From positions 1 to 64,000 of the forward strand of contig NZ_WJFC01000032.1 of NCBI RefSeq assembly GCF_009725235.1: 64,000 bases of DNA. The letters are read 5' to 3'. Positions 1-8,497 of this stretch are shown in pieces (the first letter of the stretch is position 1; every line of letters starts with the position of its first letter). The notes under the pieces were generated by a model that did not search any database, was not told where the DNA came from, and worked only from the letters and a program-made list of their open reading frames with translations. The DNA comes from Scytonema sp. UIC 10036 (GTDB taxonomy: Bacteria > Cyanobacteriota > Cyanobacteriia > Cyanobacteriales > Nostocaceae). Both the position numbers and the translations under genes were made by a program.

Positions 1-17
1 CCCAGCCTCAGGCTGGG
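1..17. repeat. Short palindromic interspersed repeat
   Basis: The first 17 bases form a near-perfect palindrome with arms CCCAGCCT and AGGCTGGG around a single C. It lies at the point where the xisI-like reading frame on the minus strand loses family resemblance, so it may be part of a dispersed repeat that truncated that gene. The window edge prevents seeing its full extent. Confidence 0.5.
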
Positions 18-263
18 AATGCCTTTTTAGGACGTCTTTTGTCACATTCCATTGCAGCCAAATTTTTCCGCTTTTTATGTCAATATGGATAATACAACTA
101 TGTATCCAATCCTGACCTTCCAGCTTATATAAACGATTTGGTAACGATCGCGTTCCGTATCAAAAGTTGTCTCAACTTCAACATCCCCGTAAGCAGGTTT
201 TTCTTTTCCATACTCTCCAAGCATCTGTTGCACAAGCTGCCGATGTCGTACTATTTTTTCCAT
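18..263 (-). pseudogene. Broken xisI-like gene (fdxN element excision controlling factor family)
   Basis: Read from an ATG at 263, the product begins MEKIVRHRQLVQQMLGEY and continues through KPAYGDVEVET and FDTERDRYQIV, which are hallmark stretches of XisI family proteins. After the Trp codon near 120 the frame must shift by one base to recover EGQDWIHSCIIHIDIKSG and KIWLQW, the next conserved block. A single missing G explains this. The expected C-terminal third is absent and is replaced by unrelated sequence next to the palindrome at 1-17. XisI proteins are usually about 110 residues. XisI/XisH pairs are common outside the nif element in cyanobacteria; no xisH is visible here, but it could lie beyond the edge. 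Probably nonfunctional. Confidence 0.75.
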
Positions 264-340
264 TCCACAATTACCGAAAGTATTTTCAGGAGTAAGTTCA
301 AATGAGTAAGCTGGTAATACCAAATTTTACAGGAAACCAA

Positions 341-760
341 ATGGGGCAAGTCACCGTCACTTTAACTCTTACAAATCTAATCGATCAAGTTTTAGCTCAG
401 CGAGGTTTTATTTCTTCTGAAGAAGTTCGCTCTTGTATCCTAGATGATGTTTTGGTAGATACGGGTGCAACAATGCTATGCTTACCCACTGCCATTATTA
501 ATCAACTCGGTTTAGTTCAGTCTGGCGAAGCGAATGTAGAGACAGCAGCCGGAATAAAGCTGGGACGGATTTTTCGAGCTGTTGACCTCTGTATTGAGGA
601 GCGTCGAGGGACTTTTGATTGTCTGGAATTAACAGACGTGCCTTACGCCCTGCTAGGTGTGACACCAATGGAAGTTCTTGGGCTAGAACCAGATTTGAAA
701 AATCGTAAGTTGCGGGTATTACCTATGAATTCCGAGCAAACTTATCTTAGTATTTTATAA
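341..760 (+). CDS. Retropepsin-like aspartic protease family protein
   Basis: The product is about 139 residues from the ATG at 341, which has AGGAAA five bases upstream. An in-frame ATG at 302 with AGGAG upstream would add 13 residues and overlap the broken xisI; I prefer 341 because family members typically begin with an MGxVxVxxxLxN pattern. The core motif is VDTGATMLCLP, the Asp-Thr-Gly active-site loop of single-domain clan AA proteases that work as homodimers. A hydrophobic-hydrophobic-Gly stretch (ALLGVTPMEVLGL) follows, as in retropepsin folds. Substrate is unknown. Such small solitary proteases are frequent in cyanobacteria, often beside toxin-antitoxin or xis-like genes. Confidence 0.75.
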   Translation: MGQVTVTLTLTNLIDQVLAQRGFISSEEVRSCILDDVLVDTGATMLCLPTAIINQLGLVQSGEANVETAAGIKLGRIFRAVDLCIEERRGTFDCLELTDVPYALLGVTPMEVLGLEPDLKNRKLRVLPMNSEQTYLSIL

Positions 761-787
761 GGAAGTATCAAAGTCATAGCATTGCAT

Positions 788-1573
788 CTACCTTAAGCCC
801 TGCTGTTTCAAAATCTCTGAAACCCAAGCAGCATTCTCTTGTGACAGTGGAGGTATGGGTTCTTGAGTATAGTCAATTACCAAATCGTAATTCCCTTCAT
901 CATATATTTCATTAATTAATATTTGGATATCTAGTAACGGTTCCGGATCGTTGTCTCGTAAAGGTAGGAAATAGCTAGGAATTGGATTTGGTAAATTAAA
1001 GGCGTATAAATCAGCTTTCGGACGATTGGAAGCACGGCTTATCAAAATTCTATAATCACTTTGAATGTTATTTGGTACTTGCTGAATTGGCTTTCCATCC
1101 CGCAGTAAATCAATTTCAACTAAATTCGTAGAACTTCCTAAGATTTGTAAACGCTTCTTTATATATGCATTTCGTCCTTCCCCCGAACGCTTGTTTTTAG
1201 GCGAAAGAATTTCAATGACAGTTATTACTTCTTGTGTTATGACATCTCGCACTTCTAAATAAGTTTCCTTGATGGTTTCGGGCATAGTAACATCTACTGT
1301 GACAACTTCGACTGATGGTGTTGTAACAGCGGTCGCTGCTTTTTGTGGTGATGATGTCTTTTGCGTATTCTGTACTGCAACATCGGCAACACCTACTAAA
1401 AGCGAATCTTCATCTGTTGTTTGATATACACGCTTTTCAATCGCCGCTTTATATTTAGGGCGCAATTGAGGGTTCAGTTTCCGGAAAATAGCTACTATCA
1501 GCAGGTTATGGATTTCTGCCCAAAATAAGGGATTCTCTAGATATGGGTTCATCCCCGAAAATGGTGAAGTCAT
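788..1573 (-). CDS. DUF4058 family protein
   Basis: The 261-residue product begins MTSPFSGMNPYLENP and contains EVRDVITQEVITVIEILSP, NKRSGEGRNAYIKKR and SDYRILISR, all typical of the cyanobacterial DUF4058 family. Family function is unknown; the middle part resembles Uma2/restriction-like nuclease folds in layout but I see no firm catalytic motif. The gene is complete, so it serves as the reference for the damaged paralogue at 39134-39821. It converges on the retropepsin-like gene with only 27 bases between stops. The insertion of a Thr/Val/Ser-rich stretch around residues 75-95 looks like low-complexity linker. Confidence 0.85.
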   Translation of the reverse strand: MTSPFSGMNPYLENPLFWAEIHNLLIVAIFRKLNPQLRPKYKAAIEKRVYQTTDEDSLLVGVADVAVQNTQKTSSPQKAATAVTTPSVEVVTVDVTMPETIKETYLEVRDVITQEVITVIEILSPKNKRSGEGRNAYIKKRLQILGSSTNLVEIDLLRDGKPIQQVPNNIQSDYRILISRASNRPKADLYAFNLPNPIPSYFLPLRDNDPEPLLDIQILINEIYDEGNYDLVIDYTQEPIPPLSQENAAWVSEILKQQGLR

Positions 1574-1666
1574 TACAATACCTCATAATAATCTTTACTC
1601 CCTCTCTTAGAAAATAGACGCCGCATATAATAATAAAATTCAAATTGACACCAGAGCAAGCAACAA

Positions 1667-2437
1667 ATGGCGCTAGACCAAGTAAGAATCATCTTAGTAG
1701 AGCCATCCGGACCAATGAATGTGGGATCTGTAGCACGAGTGATGAAAAATTTTGGGTTTAATCATCTAGTGTTAGTCAATCCTCAATGCGATCCGCTTTC
1801 ACCAGAAGCACTGCAAATGGCAGTTCATGCTAAGGATATTCTACAATCGTCTCGAACGGTGGCAACTCTACCAGAAGCTTTACAAGGATGTACGCGAGCG
1901 ATCGCCACAACTGCTCGCGTTCGTGACTGGGGAACACCTATGGAGAATCCCCGCGAAGTATTACCGTGGTTGCTCCAAGAACCAAAACACTCAGCAGCGC
2001 TGATCTTCGGTAGGGAAGATCGGGGCTTGAGCAATGAAGAACTGAACTACGCTCAACGATTTGTTCGCATTCCCACCAGTTTTATCTATCCATCTCTCAA
2101 TCTAGCAACTGCTGTTTCTCTCTGCTGTTACGAACTGGCAGTTTTTGATACTGAGAATCAAGAGGATACTGAGACCGAAGAACTCATCGCTGCAAAAAAT
2201 GTCTTAGACAATGACCCTGCTTCTTTGGACGTTGTGGAAACATACTACCAAGAACTAGAATCCCTTCTCCTCAAGATTGGTTATCTTTATAGCCATACAT
2301 CAGCAAGTCGCATGGAAAAGTTCCGACAATTGTACAATCGCGCTCAGCTACAAACGAAAGAAGTTGCTATGTTGCGAGGTATTTTACGACAGGTAGAATG
2401 GGCTATTGGGAACCTTCATAACCATGAAGATTCATAA
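1667..2437 (+). CDS. trmJ: TrmJ-type RNA 2'-O-methyltransferase (SpoU/TrmH superfamily)
   Basis: The 256-residue product starts VRIILVEPSGPMNVGSVARV, the N-terminal signature of TrmJ-group SPOUT enzymes, followed by AALIFGREDRGLSNEE (SAM-binding knot loop) and PSLNLATAVSLCCYEL, the third SPOUT motif. TrmJ methylates the ribose of residue 32 in tRNAs in bacteria such as E. coli, using SAM. The length matches the family. The C-terminal stretch after residue 190 is the helical extension found in this group and is the part most variable between TrmJ and plain TrmH proteins. The gene stands alone on the plus strand. Confidence 0.85.
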   Translation: MALDQVRIILVEPSGPMNVGSVARVMKNFGFNHLVLVNPQCDPLSPEALQMAVHAKDILQSSRTVATLPEALQGCTRAIATTARVRDWGTPMENPREVLPWLLQEPKHSAALIFGREDRGLSNEELNYAQRFVRIPTSFIYPSLNLATAVSLCCYELAVFDTENQEDTETEELIAAKNVLDNDPASLDVVETYYQELESLLLKIGYLYSHTSASRMEKFRQLYNRAQLQTKEVAMLRGILRQVEWAIGNLHNHEDS

Positions 2438-2660
2438 TTCATTATTTCCAGTACACACAATCTTTTTCTCAAAGCTTACAATCATGGCTTAACCTATAGA
2501 CAAATAATTTGGAGGGCTTGATTCATCATGATTGGGAGACTGACACCTAAAAAAATCTTTTTCACTCGCAATAGGGATTAGTATGTAATTGCACGTGTAC
2601 TTTAGCGTTGGTATTTATTAAAATCAATTATATTATAAAAATTTATCATCATTATATATT

Positions 2661-4271
2661 ATGAATACAAGAACGCGTATAAAAGTTATCTCACAACGTC
2701 AATCCCCTCCTCGGCGTCCCAATTTACGCAAAGTCCAAAAACTTCCACAGAAAAAGATGGAGGTACGCAACCAGCAGCGTCCCCCTCAACAAAAACCAAC
2801 ATCTTCACGTGTAAAAGTTATTCCACCATTGAAACCAGCCACTGTACCGAGAAGGCAAACAAAAGGAGTCGCTCCACCCGTTCAGCACTCTGCTACTTTT
2901 AAAGGGAGGATTCCTCCTTACAACCCCAACACTGTAGAGTTAAAAACTGTCAGAGTGCAAAAGCATCCGGTGATGAAACAACCATTATCATCTCGAAAAA
3001 CGCGATTAAAGCCGATGGCAAGAACAATGTTATATGCCCTGCGGTTGTTAATTGTGGGAGTTGGTATAGGTGCGATTGTAGGTACTGTTTTATCTGTGTT
3101 AGATCCAGCCACTCGTCTGGCGACACCACCGGGCGCATCATCCGATACCACTGTTGAACAAAAAGCACAGTCCCAACCAACACCAACACCAACACCAACA
3201 CCGACAGCGTCTAGTGTGTCTTTATCCCAAGAAAATATTCCCTTAAAATCGGCTATCCAAAGTTTGGCTGCATCAAATCCAAATCTCACACCAGGAGTTT
3301 TCTTGCTCGATTTAGACAACAGCGGTTATGTGGATTTGAATGGCTCTGCCAGTTTTGCTGCTGCTAGTACAATTAAAATTCCAATTCTAGTTGCTTTCTT
3401 TCAAGATGTCGATGCACAAAAAATTCGTCTTGATGAAAGCTTAACCATGTCCAAGGGAATGGTAGCAGGTGGTTCTGGGAATATGCAGTATAAACCAGTA
3501 GGAACCCAGTTTACAGCGCTTGAAGTTGCTACGAAAATGATGACAATCAGCGATAATACAGCAACTAATATGCTGATTGCTCGGTTGGGTGGTATTGATG
3601 CGTTAAATCAACGTTTTCAAAGTTGGGGTTTGACAACGACTGCGATTCGCAATATCTTACCGGATTTGGGAGGTACAAACACAACCAGCCCCAAAGAGTT
3701 GGGTACTTTGATGGCAATGGTTGGTAAAGGAAATTTGGTGAGTATGAGATCGCGCGATCGCATTTTGGACATTATGCGCCGAACTGTGAGAAATCACCTG
3801 TTACCAGCTGGTTTAGGTCCGGGAGCAACTATTGCTCACAAAACTGGTAATATTGGGACAATATTAGGAGATGCAGGTCTAGTGGATGTGCCTACTGGCA
3901 AACGTTATGTTGTTGCTGTCATGGTGCAACGCCCAAGAAACGATACCGATGCTGAAAAGCTCATTGTCTCCATTTCTCGCGTTGCTTACCAACAGCTTAG
4001 CCAAAGTTTTACCGTTCCAAATAACATGGGAAGCAGCATACCAACCACTAGCTATCAGCAGCCACCAGTGATAAGCCCTCCACCAGCCATAAATCAACCG
4101 TTCCCCAATGGCATGAGCAACACCTTACCTCCCACTGGATACCAACCCCCAGTCATGAATCCACCATTCCCCAATGGTATCAGTACTAATGTACCACAAG
4201 CGGGGTATCAAGCACCTGCGATCGCTCCACAAGTAGCACCGCAATATTACTACAATCCATACCAAAGATAA
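2661..4271 (+). CDS. Membrane-anchored class-A beta-lactamase-like serine hydrolase
   Basis: A 536-residue protein in four parts. Residues 1-120 are basic and Pro/Arg/Lys-rich, probably cytoplasmic. One membrane helix spans about 124-146. A PTPTPT linker leads into a beta-lactamase-fold domain at about 190-450. The catalytic motifs are visible: S236-T-I-K239, S297-D298-N299 and K394-T395-G396. I do not see the ExxLN loop carrying the deacylating Glu of true class A enzymes; the region reads LPDLGGTNTTSP. It may therefore be a penicillin-binding or peptidoglycan-hydrolysing relative rather than a resistance enzyme. The C-terminal 90 residues are Pro/Gln/Tyr-rich with repeated NQPFPNGMS and NPPFPNGIS segments, suggesting a flexible cell-wall-facing tail. 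It ends 13 bases before psb28. Confidence 0.8.
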   Translation: MNTRTRIKVISQRQSPPRRPNLRKVQKLPQKKMEVRNQQRPPQQKPTSSRVKVIPPLKPATVPRRQTKGVAPPVQHSATFKGRIPPYNPNTVELKTVRVQKHPVMKQPLSSRKTRLKPMARTMLYALRLLIVGVGIGAIVGTVLSVLDPATRLATPPGASSDTTVEQKAQSQPTPTPTPTPTASSVSLSQENIPLKSAIQSLAASNPNLTPGVFLLDLDNSGYVDLNGSASFAAASTIKIPILVAFFQDVDAQKIRLDESLTMSKGMVAGGSGNMQYKPVGTQFTALEVATKMMTISDNTATNMLIARLGGIDALNQRFQSWGLTTTAIRNILPDLGGTNTTSPKELGTLMAMVGKGNLVSMRSRDRILDIMRRTVRNHLLPAGLGPGATIAHKTGNIGTILGDAGLVDVPTGKRYVVAVMVQRPRNDTDAEKLIVSISRVAYQQLSQSFTVPNNMGSSIPTTSYQQPPVISPPPAINQPFPNGMSNTLPPTGYQPPVMNPPFPNGISTNVPQAGYQAPAIAPQVAPQYYYNPYQR

Positions 4272-4284
4272 GTTTTCCAATTCC

Positions 4285-4653
4285 ATGACTTCTAAAACAC
4301 CGTCAATTCAATTTTTTGCTGGCATTTTTGAAGAACTGAACAATGTCAGCCTGCGCCGTAACCTTCGTTCCGGTAACCGTATTATTGTAATGCTTTTTAA
4401 ACAAGTGAAAGCTTTAGATGGATTTAATAGCTTCACACAACAATCTTTGAACTCAATGCTATTAACTGATGAAGAAGGAGAAATTCGTGTCACACCTTCT
4501 TCAACTCAGTTTATTTTTGGAGGTGCAGAAGGGGATGAATTGCAGAGAGTAGAGTGTAAATTTGAAATCGAGCAAGACGATCAATGGCAAAGATTCATGC
4601 GTTTTATGCAGCGATATGCTGAAGCAAATGGTATGGCATATGGGGAATCATAA
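4285..4653 (+). CDS. psb28: Photosystem II Psb28 family protein, class 2
   Basis: The 122-residue product shows the Psb28 pattern: SIQFFAGIFEE near the start, VKALDGFNS, LTDEEGEIRV in the middle and the conserved end WQRFMRFMQRYAEANGMAY. Psb28 proteins bind CP47 on the cytoplasmic face during assembly of photosystem II and are not in the mature complex. The internal sequence, with LRRNLRSGNRIIVMLFKQ in place of the canonical VRLTRSRDG segment, fits the second paralogue (Psb28-2) of cyanobacteria. It begins 13 bases after the serine hydrolase stop, so the two may share a transcript. Confidence 0.85.
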   Translation: MTSKTPSIQFFAGIFEELNNVSLRRNLRSGNRIIVMLFKQVKALDGFNSFTQQSLNSMLLTDEEGEIRVTPSSTQFIFGGAEGDELQRVECKFEIEQDDQWQRFMRFMQRYAEANGMAYGES

Positions 4654-4706
4654 GTGACTAACCTACAGAAAAGATGATGTCTAACTCGATATATCAAAAC
4701 CCACAG

Positions 4707-5204
4707 TTACCATAGCGTTAGCTGTAAATCATGAATTTGTTGTTTTGGAGTTTCTAAAGTGATTAGTTTAGGAATAGCAGCACGGCTCATCTCGTAATAC
4801 TCTAAATTCCGCTCAATTCCAATGCAGCAAATGCCCATAGCTTCTGCTGCTGCTACTGTTGAACCAGAACCCATAAAAGGATCTATAACTACGCCCTCAC
4901 CCAAAGGCAATGCTGCATAAACTATCTGTCGAAGAAAAGACTGTGGTTTAAGACTTGGATGATTAGCAATAGCGCGTTCTTTTTGAGAAGTTCTTTTGCT
5001 AGGAATAACATCCCCCAATGGTGTACCATCTGGGTTTCGTCTTAACCCATCAGTTTGGAATTGTCGGAGACAGTCACTCAGCTTCATTCCTGAGGGTATG
5101 GGCGCTCTAAAAACGCCCCAAGGTTCATAACAACCTCGCAACATAGAGGAGACATTGGGAAATTCATCTTCAGCTTTTACTCCATCCCCTCGAAGATTAC
5201 TTAA
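4707..5204 (-). pseudogene. 5'-truncated DNA (N4/N6) methyltransferase remnant
   Basis: The open frame from 5204 down to 4707 encodes NLRGDGVKAEDEF, SSMLRGCYEPWG, LRRNPDGTPLGDVIPS, NHPSLKPQSFLRQIVYAA and VVIDPFMGSGSTVAAAEAMG. The last is the SAM-binding motif of beta-type site-specific DNA methyltransferases, followed by the usual CIGIERNLEYY. The upstream half with the catalytic DPPY/NPPY motif is missing: a TAA at 5205-5207 closes the frame and no matching sequence follows before dprA. An ATG at 5144 would give 145 residues but no catalytic motif. This is the 3' end of a decayed modification gene; no partner nuclease is visible. Confidence 0.75.
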
Positions 5205-5302
5205 TTAATTGAACCGTTTTTTTAAATTATTTCATAAATACTAAAAAAATCCTACACAGAGAGTGAGCTATATTTAGCGTTTTTGGAGAAATTCCTACGC
5301 AA

Positions 5303-6424
5303 TTAACAGCGTTGATACCTCATCCCTGGACGTTGTGAAACTAAACCAATTAATTCTAACTGTAGTAAAGCGCTGGATACTAATCCTGGAGCCATAGCAG
5401 TTTGTTGAACAATAAAATCGAATGGTAATGCTTCTGAAGAAAGTACATTCATAACTTGTTGAAGTTCTGGAGATAAATCGGGTAAAGTTAATTGCTGCGG
5501 TGGAGAGGCGGCTTCAATAGAATCAAGTTCCGGGATTGCTCCTAGCATTTTGAGGAGTTCGTCTAATTCTCTAAGAATGGGAAACGCCCCTTGGCTAATA
5601 AGTTTTAAACATCCTTGGGAAGGGTAGTCATCTAATCTTCCTGGTAGTGCGTAAATATCTCGCCCAAATTCATTGGCATAACTAGCAGTAATCAAAGCAC
5701 CCGATTTGATTGGTGCTTCCATCACTAACACGGCGCGGCTTAAACCAGCTATGATCCGATTGCGGCGGGGAAAATGAGTGCGATCGGGTGGAGTTTTTGA
5801 GGGATATTCACTCAAAACTAATCCATTAGGCAAAATCTGTTTGTAAAGTTCTTTGTTTTTAGATGGATAAACAACATCTACGCCCGTACCAAGGACTGCT
5901 AGTGTACGTCCTCCTGCTTTAATCGTAGCGCTATGGCTTTCCGTATCGATTCCGTCTGCTAAACCGGACACAACTGTGAAACCATTTTTAGCTAAAGCCA
6001 TACTAATTTGACGAGTCCAACGCAAACCATACTCTGAGGGCTGACGTGTTCCGACAATACCAACCGTTGGTTTCTGTCCGAGATTTTCTCGCAAATCAAC
6101 TTCGCCGCGATAGTACAAAATAGGAGGTGGGCTGGGAATCTCTAGCAGCAACCGAGGATACTCTGGATCGGCTGGTGTCCAAAAATGAGGGTTTTGCTGT
6201 TGGTGTTGTTGAAGAAATTTTTCTGGGTGCAAACGCGATCGCTGTTGTATAACTTTAGATAATGTTTGAAAACCAAAACCTTCTACCTCTTTCAACTGAG
6301 CCTCGGTTGCTTCCCAAGCTGCTGCTAGCGTGCCAAAATGCTGTTGCAATCGTCCTAACAGGATAGGACCAACGCCTGAAATTTGCGACCACGCTACCCA
6401 ATACGCACGTTCTTGTCCCACCAA
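5303..6424 (-). CDS. dprA: DNA-processing protein DprA (Smf)
   Basis: The product carries the helix-hairpin-helix start (WSQISGVGPILLGRLQQ), the Rossmann-like core with VGIVGTRQPSEYG, VSGLADGIDTESH and LAVLGTGVDVVYP, then PRRNRIIAGLS, and a C-terminal winged-helix-like domain. DprA loads RecA onto incoming single-stranded DNA in natural transformation. I place the start at the TTG at 6424 because GAGGA lies seven bases upstream and homologues begin close to ERAYW; an in-frame ATG at 6505 would add 27 residues without family resemblance. The gene sits 15-96 bases after the DUF2301 gene, depending on start, on the same strand. Confidence 0.9.
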   Translation of the reverse strand: MVGQERAYWVAWSQISGVGPILLGRLQQHFGTLAAAWEATEAQLKEVEGFGFQTLSKVIQQRSRLHPEKFLQQHQQQNPHFWTPADPEYPRLLLEIPSPPPILYYRGEVDLRENLGQKPTVGIVGTRQPSEYGLRWTRQISMALAKNGFTVVSGLADGIDTESHSATIKAGGRTLAVLGTGVDVVYPSKNKELYKQILPNGLVLSEYPSKTPPDRTHFPRRNRIIAGLSRAVLVMEAPIKSGALITASYANEFGRDIYALPGRLDDYPSQGCLKLISQGAFPILRELDELLKMLGAIPELDSIEAASPPQQLTLPDLSPELQQVMNVLSSEALPFDFIVQQTAMAPGLVSSALLQLELIGLVSQRPGMRYQRC

Positions 6425-6520
6425 TTGCCCATCCTCATTCTCTCTGGGTTTATTGTTCCCAAATTTCAGGAGGTTCGTAGTTGCGGTGCATGGGCTGAAG
6501 CGCAACTACAAACAAAATAA

Positions 6521-7171
6521 TTACGTTGCTTGCCGAGTTTTTAAATACTCGAATACAGACTTATCTCCAATATCTGGAGGAATTGCTTGCACTGCTTTCC
6601 GCACGGCAAATACGACAAACAGAACTGCCCAAATTCCTAATAAAATTTTTTCCCCTTGCGTTGGTAACACCCCAACTAAGTGTCCTAGCAAGAGCAACGG
6701 AACTATTGGTGTTAGTATTTTAGTTTCAAAGCGATTAAAGCAAAACGCTTCTTTAAAATAAATCCCTGTCAATGCTGCAAAAGTAAATCCTACCCCCAGT
6801 AATGTCACTGGTTGAGTATAAACAGTGACAGCTAAGGTTTCGCTACTATACAACGTTAATACTAAGGCGCTAACACTGCCAATTGCCCAAAAAACTTGCA
6901 AAAGTCGGTGTAACATCACCAGATAGATATGTATCATCAGTAAACTGACACCCAAAGCCAGACTAAAACAGACATATAAAGGTGTAAGTACTGAGAAAAA
7001 TTCTGGTTTCTGGTTAAATAAGACTAAAGCAGTACCCGTAGCAAAGCAGAAAGCAGAGACCATAAGCCCTGTACGGTAAACAATAACACCCCTGCGATCG
7101 CTCTGATTAATTGTAAACTCCCCAAACTGACCTTGATAAACTTCCGGTGCAGGTAAAACTTGCTGAGCCAT
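6521..7171 (-). CDS. DUF2301 integral membrane protein
   Basis: A 216-residue protein with about six hydrophobic segments, including VYRTGLMVSAFCFATGTALV, SLALGVSLLMIHIYLVML and IVPLLLLGHLVGVL. The combination of a short soluble N terminus (EVYQGQFGEFTINQSDRRG) and a conserved IYFKEAFCFNRFETKILT loop matches the cyanobacterial DUF2301 family. Function is unknown; it presumably sits in the thylakoid or plasma membrane. It lies directly upstream of dprA and downstream of the SAM hydrolase gene on the same strand, about 90 bases from the latter. Confidence 0.75.
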   Translation of the reverse strand: MAQQVLPAPEVYQGQFGEFTINQSDRRGVIVYRTGLMVSAFCFATGTALVLFNQKPEFFSVLTPLYVCFSLALGVSLLMIHIYLVMLHRLLQVFWAIGSVSALVLTLYSSETLAVTVYTQPVTLLGVGFTFAALTGIYFKEAFCFNRFETKILTPIVPLLLLGHLVGVLPTQGEKILLGIWAVLFVVFAVRKAVQAIPPDIGDKSVFEYLKTRQAT

Positions 7172-7261
7172 AGCAATAGAAATCCGAGATTTTTAATAAC
7201 AGCCAATCATCCCTATGCTATTTTATCCGCGTTCATCTGCTACAGGCTGCGGTTCAATTCT

Positions 7262-8035
7262 TTATTCAAAATACACTTCCAAGCGATCGCCCAACTTTAT
7301 CTGCAACTGCGATCGCGCATTGCCATTGTTCACAGCAATTTCCACCCAACCATGGCTACCAACCAGGGCGATGACCTCACCAACTTTAACATCACTATAA
7401 GTTCCACAGTTGGGAATAGTTATTCCCGCCACTTCTACATTCCATTTTTTCCCCAGCACATCAGTTCCTGGAATGTTAGTCACTAAGTTACCAAAGCGGT
7501 CAATATATTGAATACTACCACTTATTCCCGTTTCCATTACCGTACATTTGGCAATATCCAATTGTACGAGAGTTGCGGGATCGATTGAGTCGCCCAACTG
7601 CTTGAGGGGAACACCGCTAGAAAGATAAGCTGCAACTGGTGCGAAAATGTCCCTCCCGTGGAAGGTACTGCTGGGTTGAGGGGTTCTCCAATACTTGGGA
7701 TTTGTGAGTTCTACGGCTGCTATTGCCGTGCTTTCACTCAAAACTCCACCAAATATACCATTATCAGGTCCCACGAGGTAACCTTTGGCAAATTCTACTG
7801 CGATCGCCCGTCGCGTATTACCTACACCAGGATCGACAACAGCTAGATGCACTGTACCGACTGGAAAATAAAGGTAAGCATCCATTAAGCAGAACCGAGC
7901 AGCCGCGATATCTTGCGGTGGAACTTCATGTGTCAAGTCTACTACCATAAGTTTTGGGTTGATTTGGGCAATCACTCCCTTCATCGCCCCAACGTAAACA
8001 TCACGGGTTCCAAAATCGGTTAGCAAGGTAAGCAT
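7262..8035 (-). CDS. SAM hydrolase / SAM hydroxide adenosyltransferase (DUF62 family)
   Basis: From the ATG at 8035 the product begins MLTLLTDFGTRDVYVGAMKG, which is the family signature; an upstream ATG at 8059 adds eight residues and is less likely. Further motifs are VDLTHEVPPQD, HLAVVDPGVGNTRRA and GPDNGIFGGV. Enzymes of this fold, related to fluorinase and chlorinase, cleave SAM to adenosine and methionine using water. The halogenase-specific loop insert is not evident, so hydrolysis is the likely reaction. The length of about 257 residues is normal. The C-terminal beta-barrel domain covers about residues 165-257. Confidence 0.85.
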   Translation of the reverse strand: MLTLLTDFGTRDVYVGAMKGVIAQINPKLMVVDLTHEVPPQDIAAARFCLMDAYLYFPVGTVHLAVVDPGVGNTRRAIAVEFAKGYLVGPDNGIFGGVLSESTAIAAVELTNPKYWRTPQPSSTFHGRDIFAPVAAYLSSGVPLKQLGDSIDPATLVQLDIAKCTVMETGISGSIQYIDRFGNLVTNIPGTDVLGKKWNVEVAGITIPNCGTYSDVKVGEVIALVGSHGWVEIAVNNGNARSQLQIKLGDRLEVYFE

Positions 8036-8100
8036 GGGGTTGTAAAGCTTCCACAGCAAGATATTGCTGCTTAATAATATATATTAAGTTTATTTTTTCT

Positions 8101-8131
8101 GTAGCAAAAGTTACGAAAAATTTGCTATGTT
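8101..8131 (+). promoter_or_regulatory. NtcA-type box overlapping a putative promoter of the pirA-like gene
   Basis: GTAGCAAAAGTTAC at 8101-8114 is an exact GTA-N8-TAC palindrome, the consensus for the nitrogen regulator NtcA. A -10-like TATGTT lies at 8126-8131, only 11 bases later. Activated NtcA promoters usually have about 22 bases between the box and the -10, so this box would cover the -35 position and would more likely repress. No binding can be shown from sequence alone. Confidence 0.6.
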
Positions 8132-8179
8132 AGGAAAGTTAGACATTTGATGGAGAAATCCAAGAGGCACATTGTTAAA

Positions 8180-8335
8180 ATGAGCAGGAACAGATTGGAA
8201 TCCGTAAAACAAGCACGAGAAACCCACAAACTAAATATTAAAAGAACTTTAGAACATCGCTTAAAAGTGGCTAGAGAAAAAGGCGATGAAAATCTAGTTC
8301 GCCAATTGGAAGCTGAAATGAACTATTTCAGTTAA
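8180..8335 (+). CDS. pirA: Small PII-interacting arginine-synthesis regulator candidate (PirA-like)
   Basis: A 51-residue basic, helical protein: it starts MSRNRLESVKQARETH and ends with AREKGDENLVRQLEAEMNYF. Size and the NRLxxxKxAR and RLKVAREKGDExLxRQLEAE patterns fit my memory of PirA (Ssr0692 type), which sequesters PII and so affects N-acetylglutamate kinase and arginine synthesis. I cannot confirm this by alignment. I chose ATG 8180, with AAGAGG 12 bases upstream, because it gives the known size and lies after the predicted transcript start; ATG 8150 would add ten residues. The NtcA box upstream supports a nitrogen-control role. A strong terminator follows, so it is a monocistronic gene. 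Confidence 0.55.
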   Translation: MSRNRLESVKQARETHKLNIKRTLEHRLKVAREKGDENLVRQLEAEMNYFS

Positions 8336-8380
8336 AAATAGAGTTTTATTGTTCTAGTTCATAGTTTTGTTGTGTGTTAA

Positions 8381-8398
8381 CCCGCCTTGGCGGGTTTT
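8381..8398 (+). terminator. Rho-independent terminator after pirA-like gene
   Basis: CCCGCC (8381-8386) pairs with GGCGGG (8389-8394) around a TT loop and is followed directly by TTTT. It sits 45 bases after the pirA-like stop codon and would end that short transcript. Confidence 0.75.
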
Positions 8399-8497
8399 CG
8401 TATCTTTAACAGCGAGCTATCATCAGCCCCTAATATTTAATCGGGATGAGCAAAAATACCCATCCTATAAGAAATGTGATTTATTTAGTTTGTGTTT

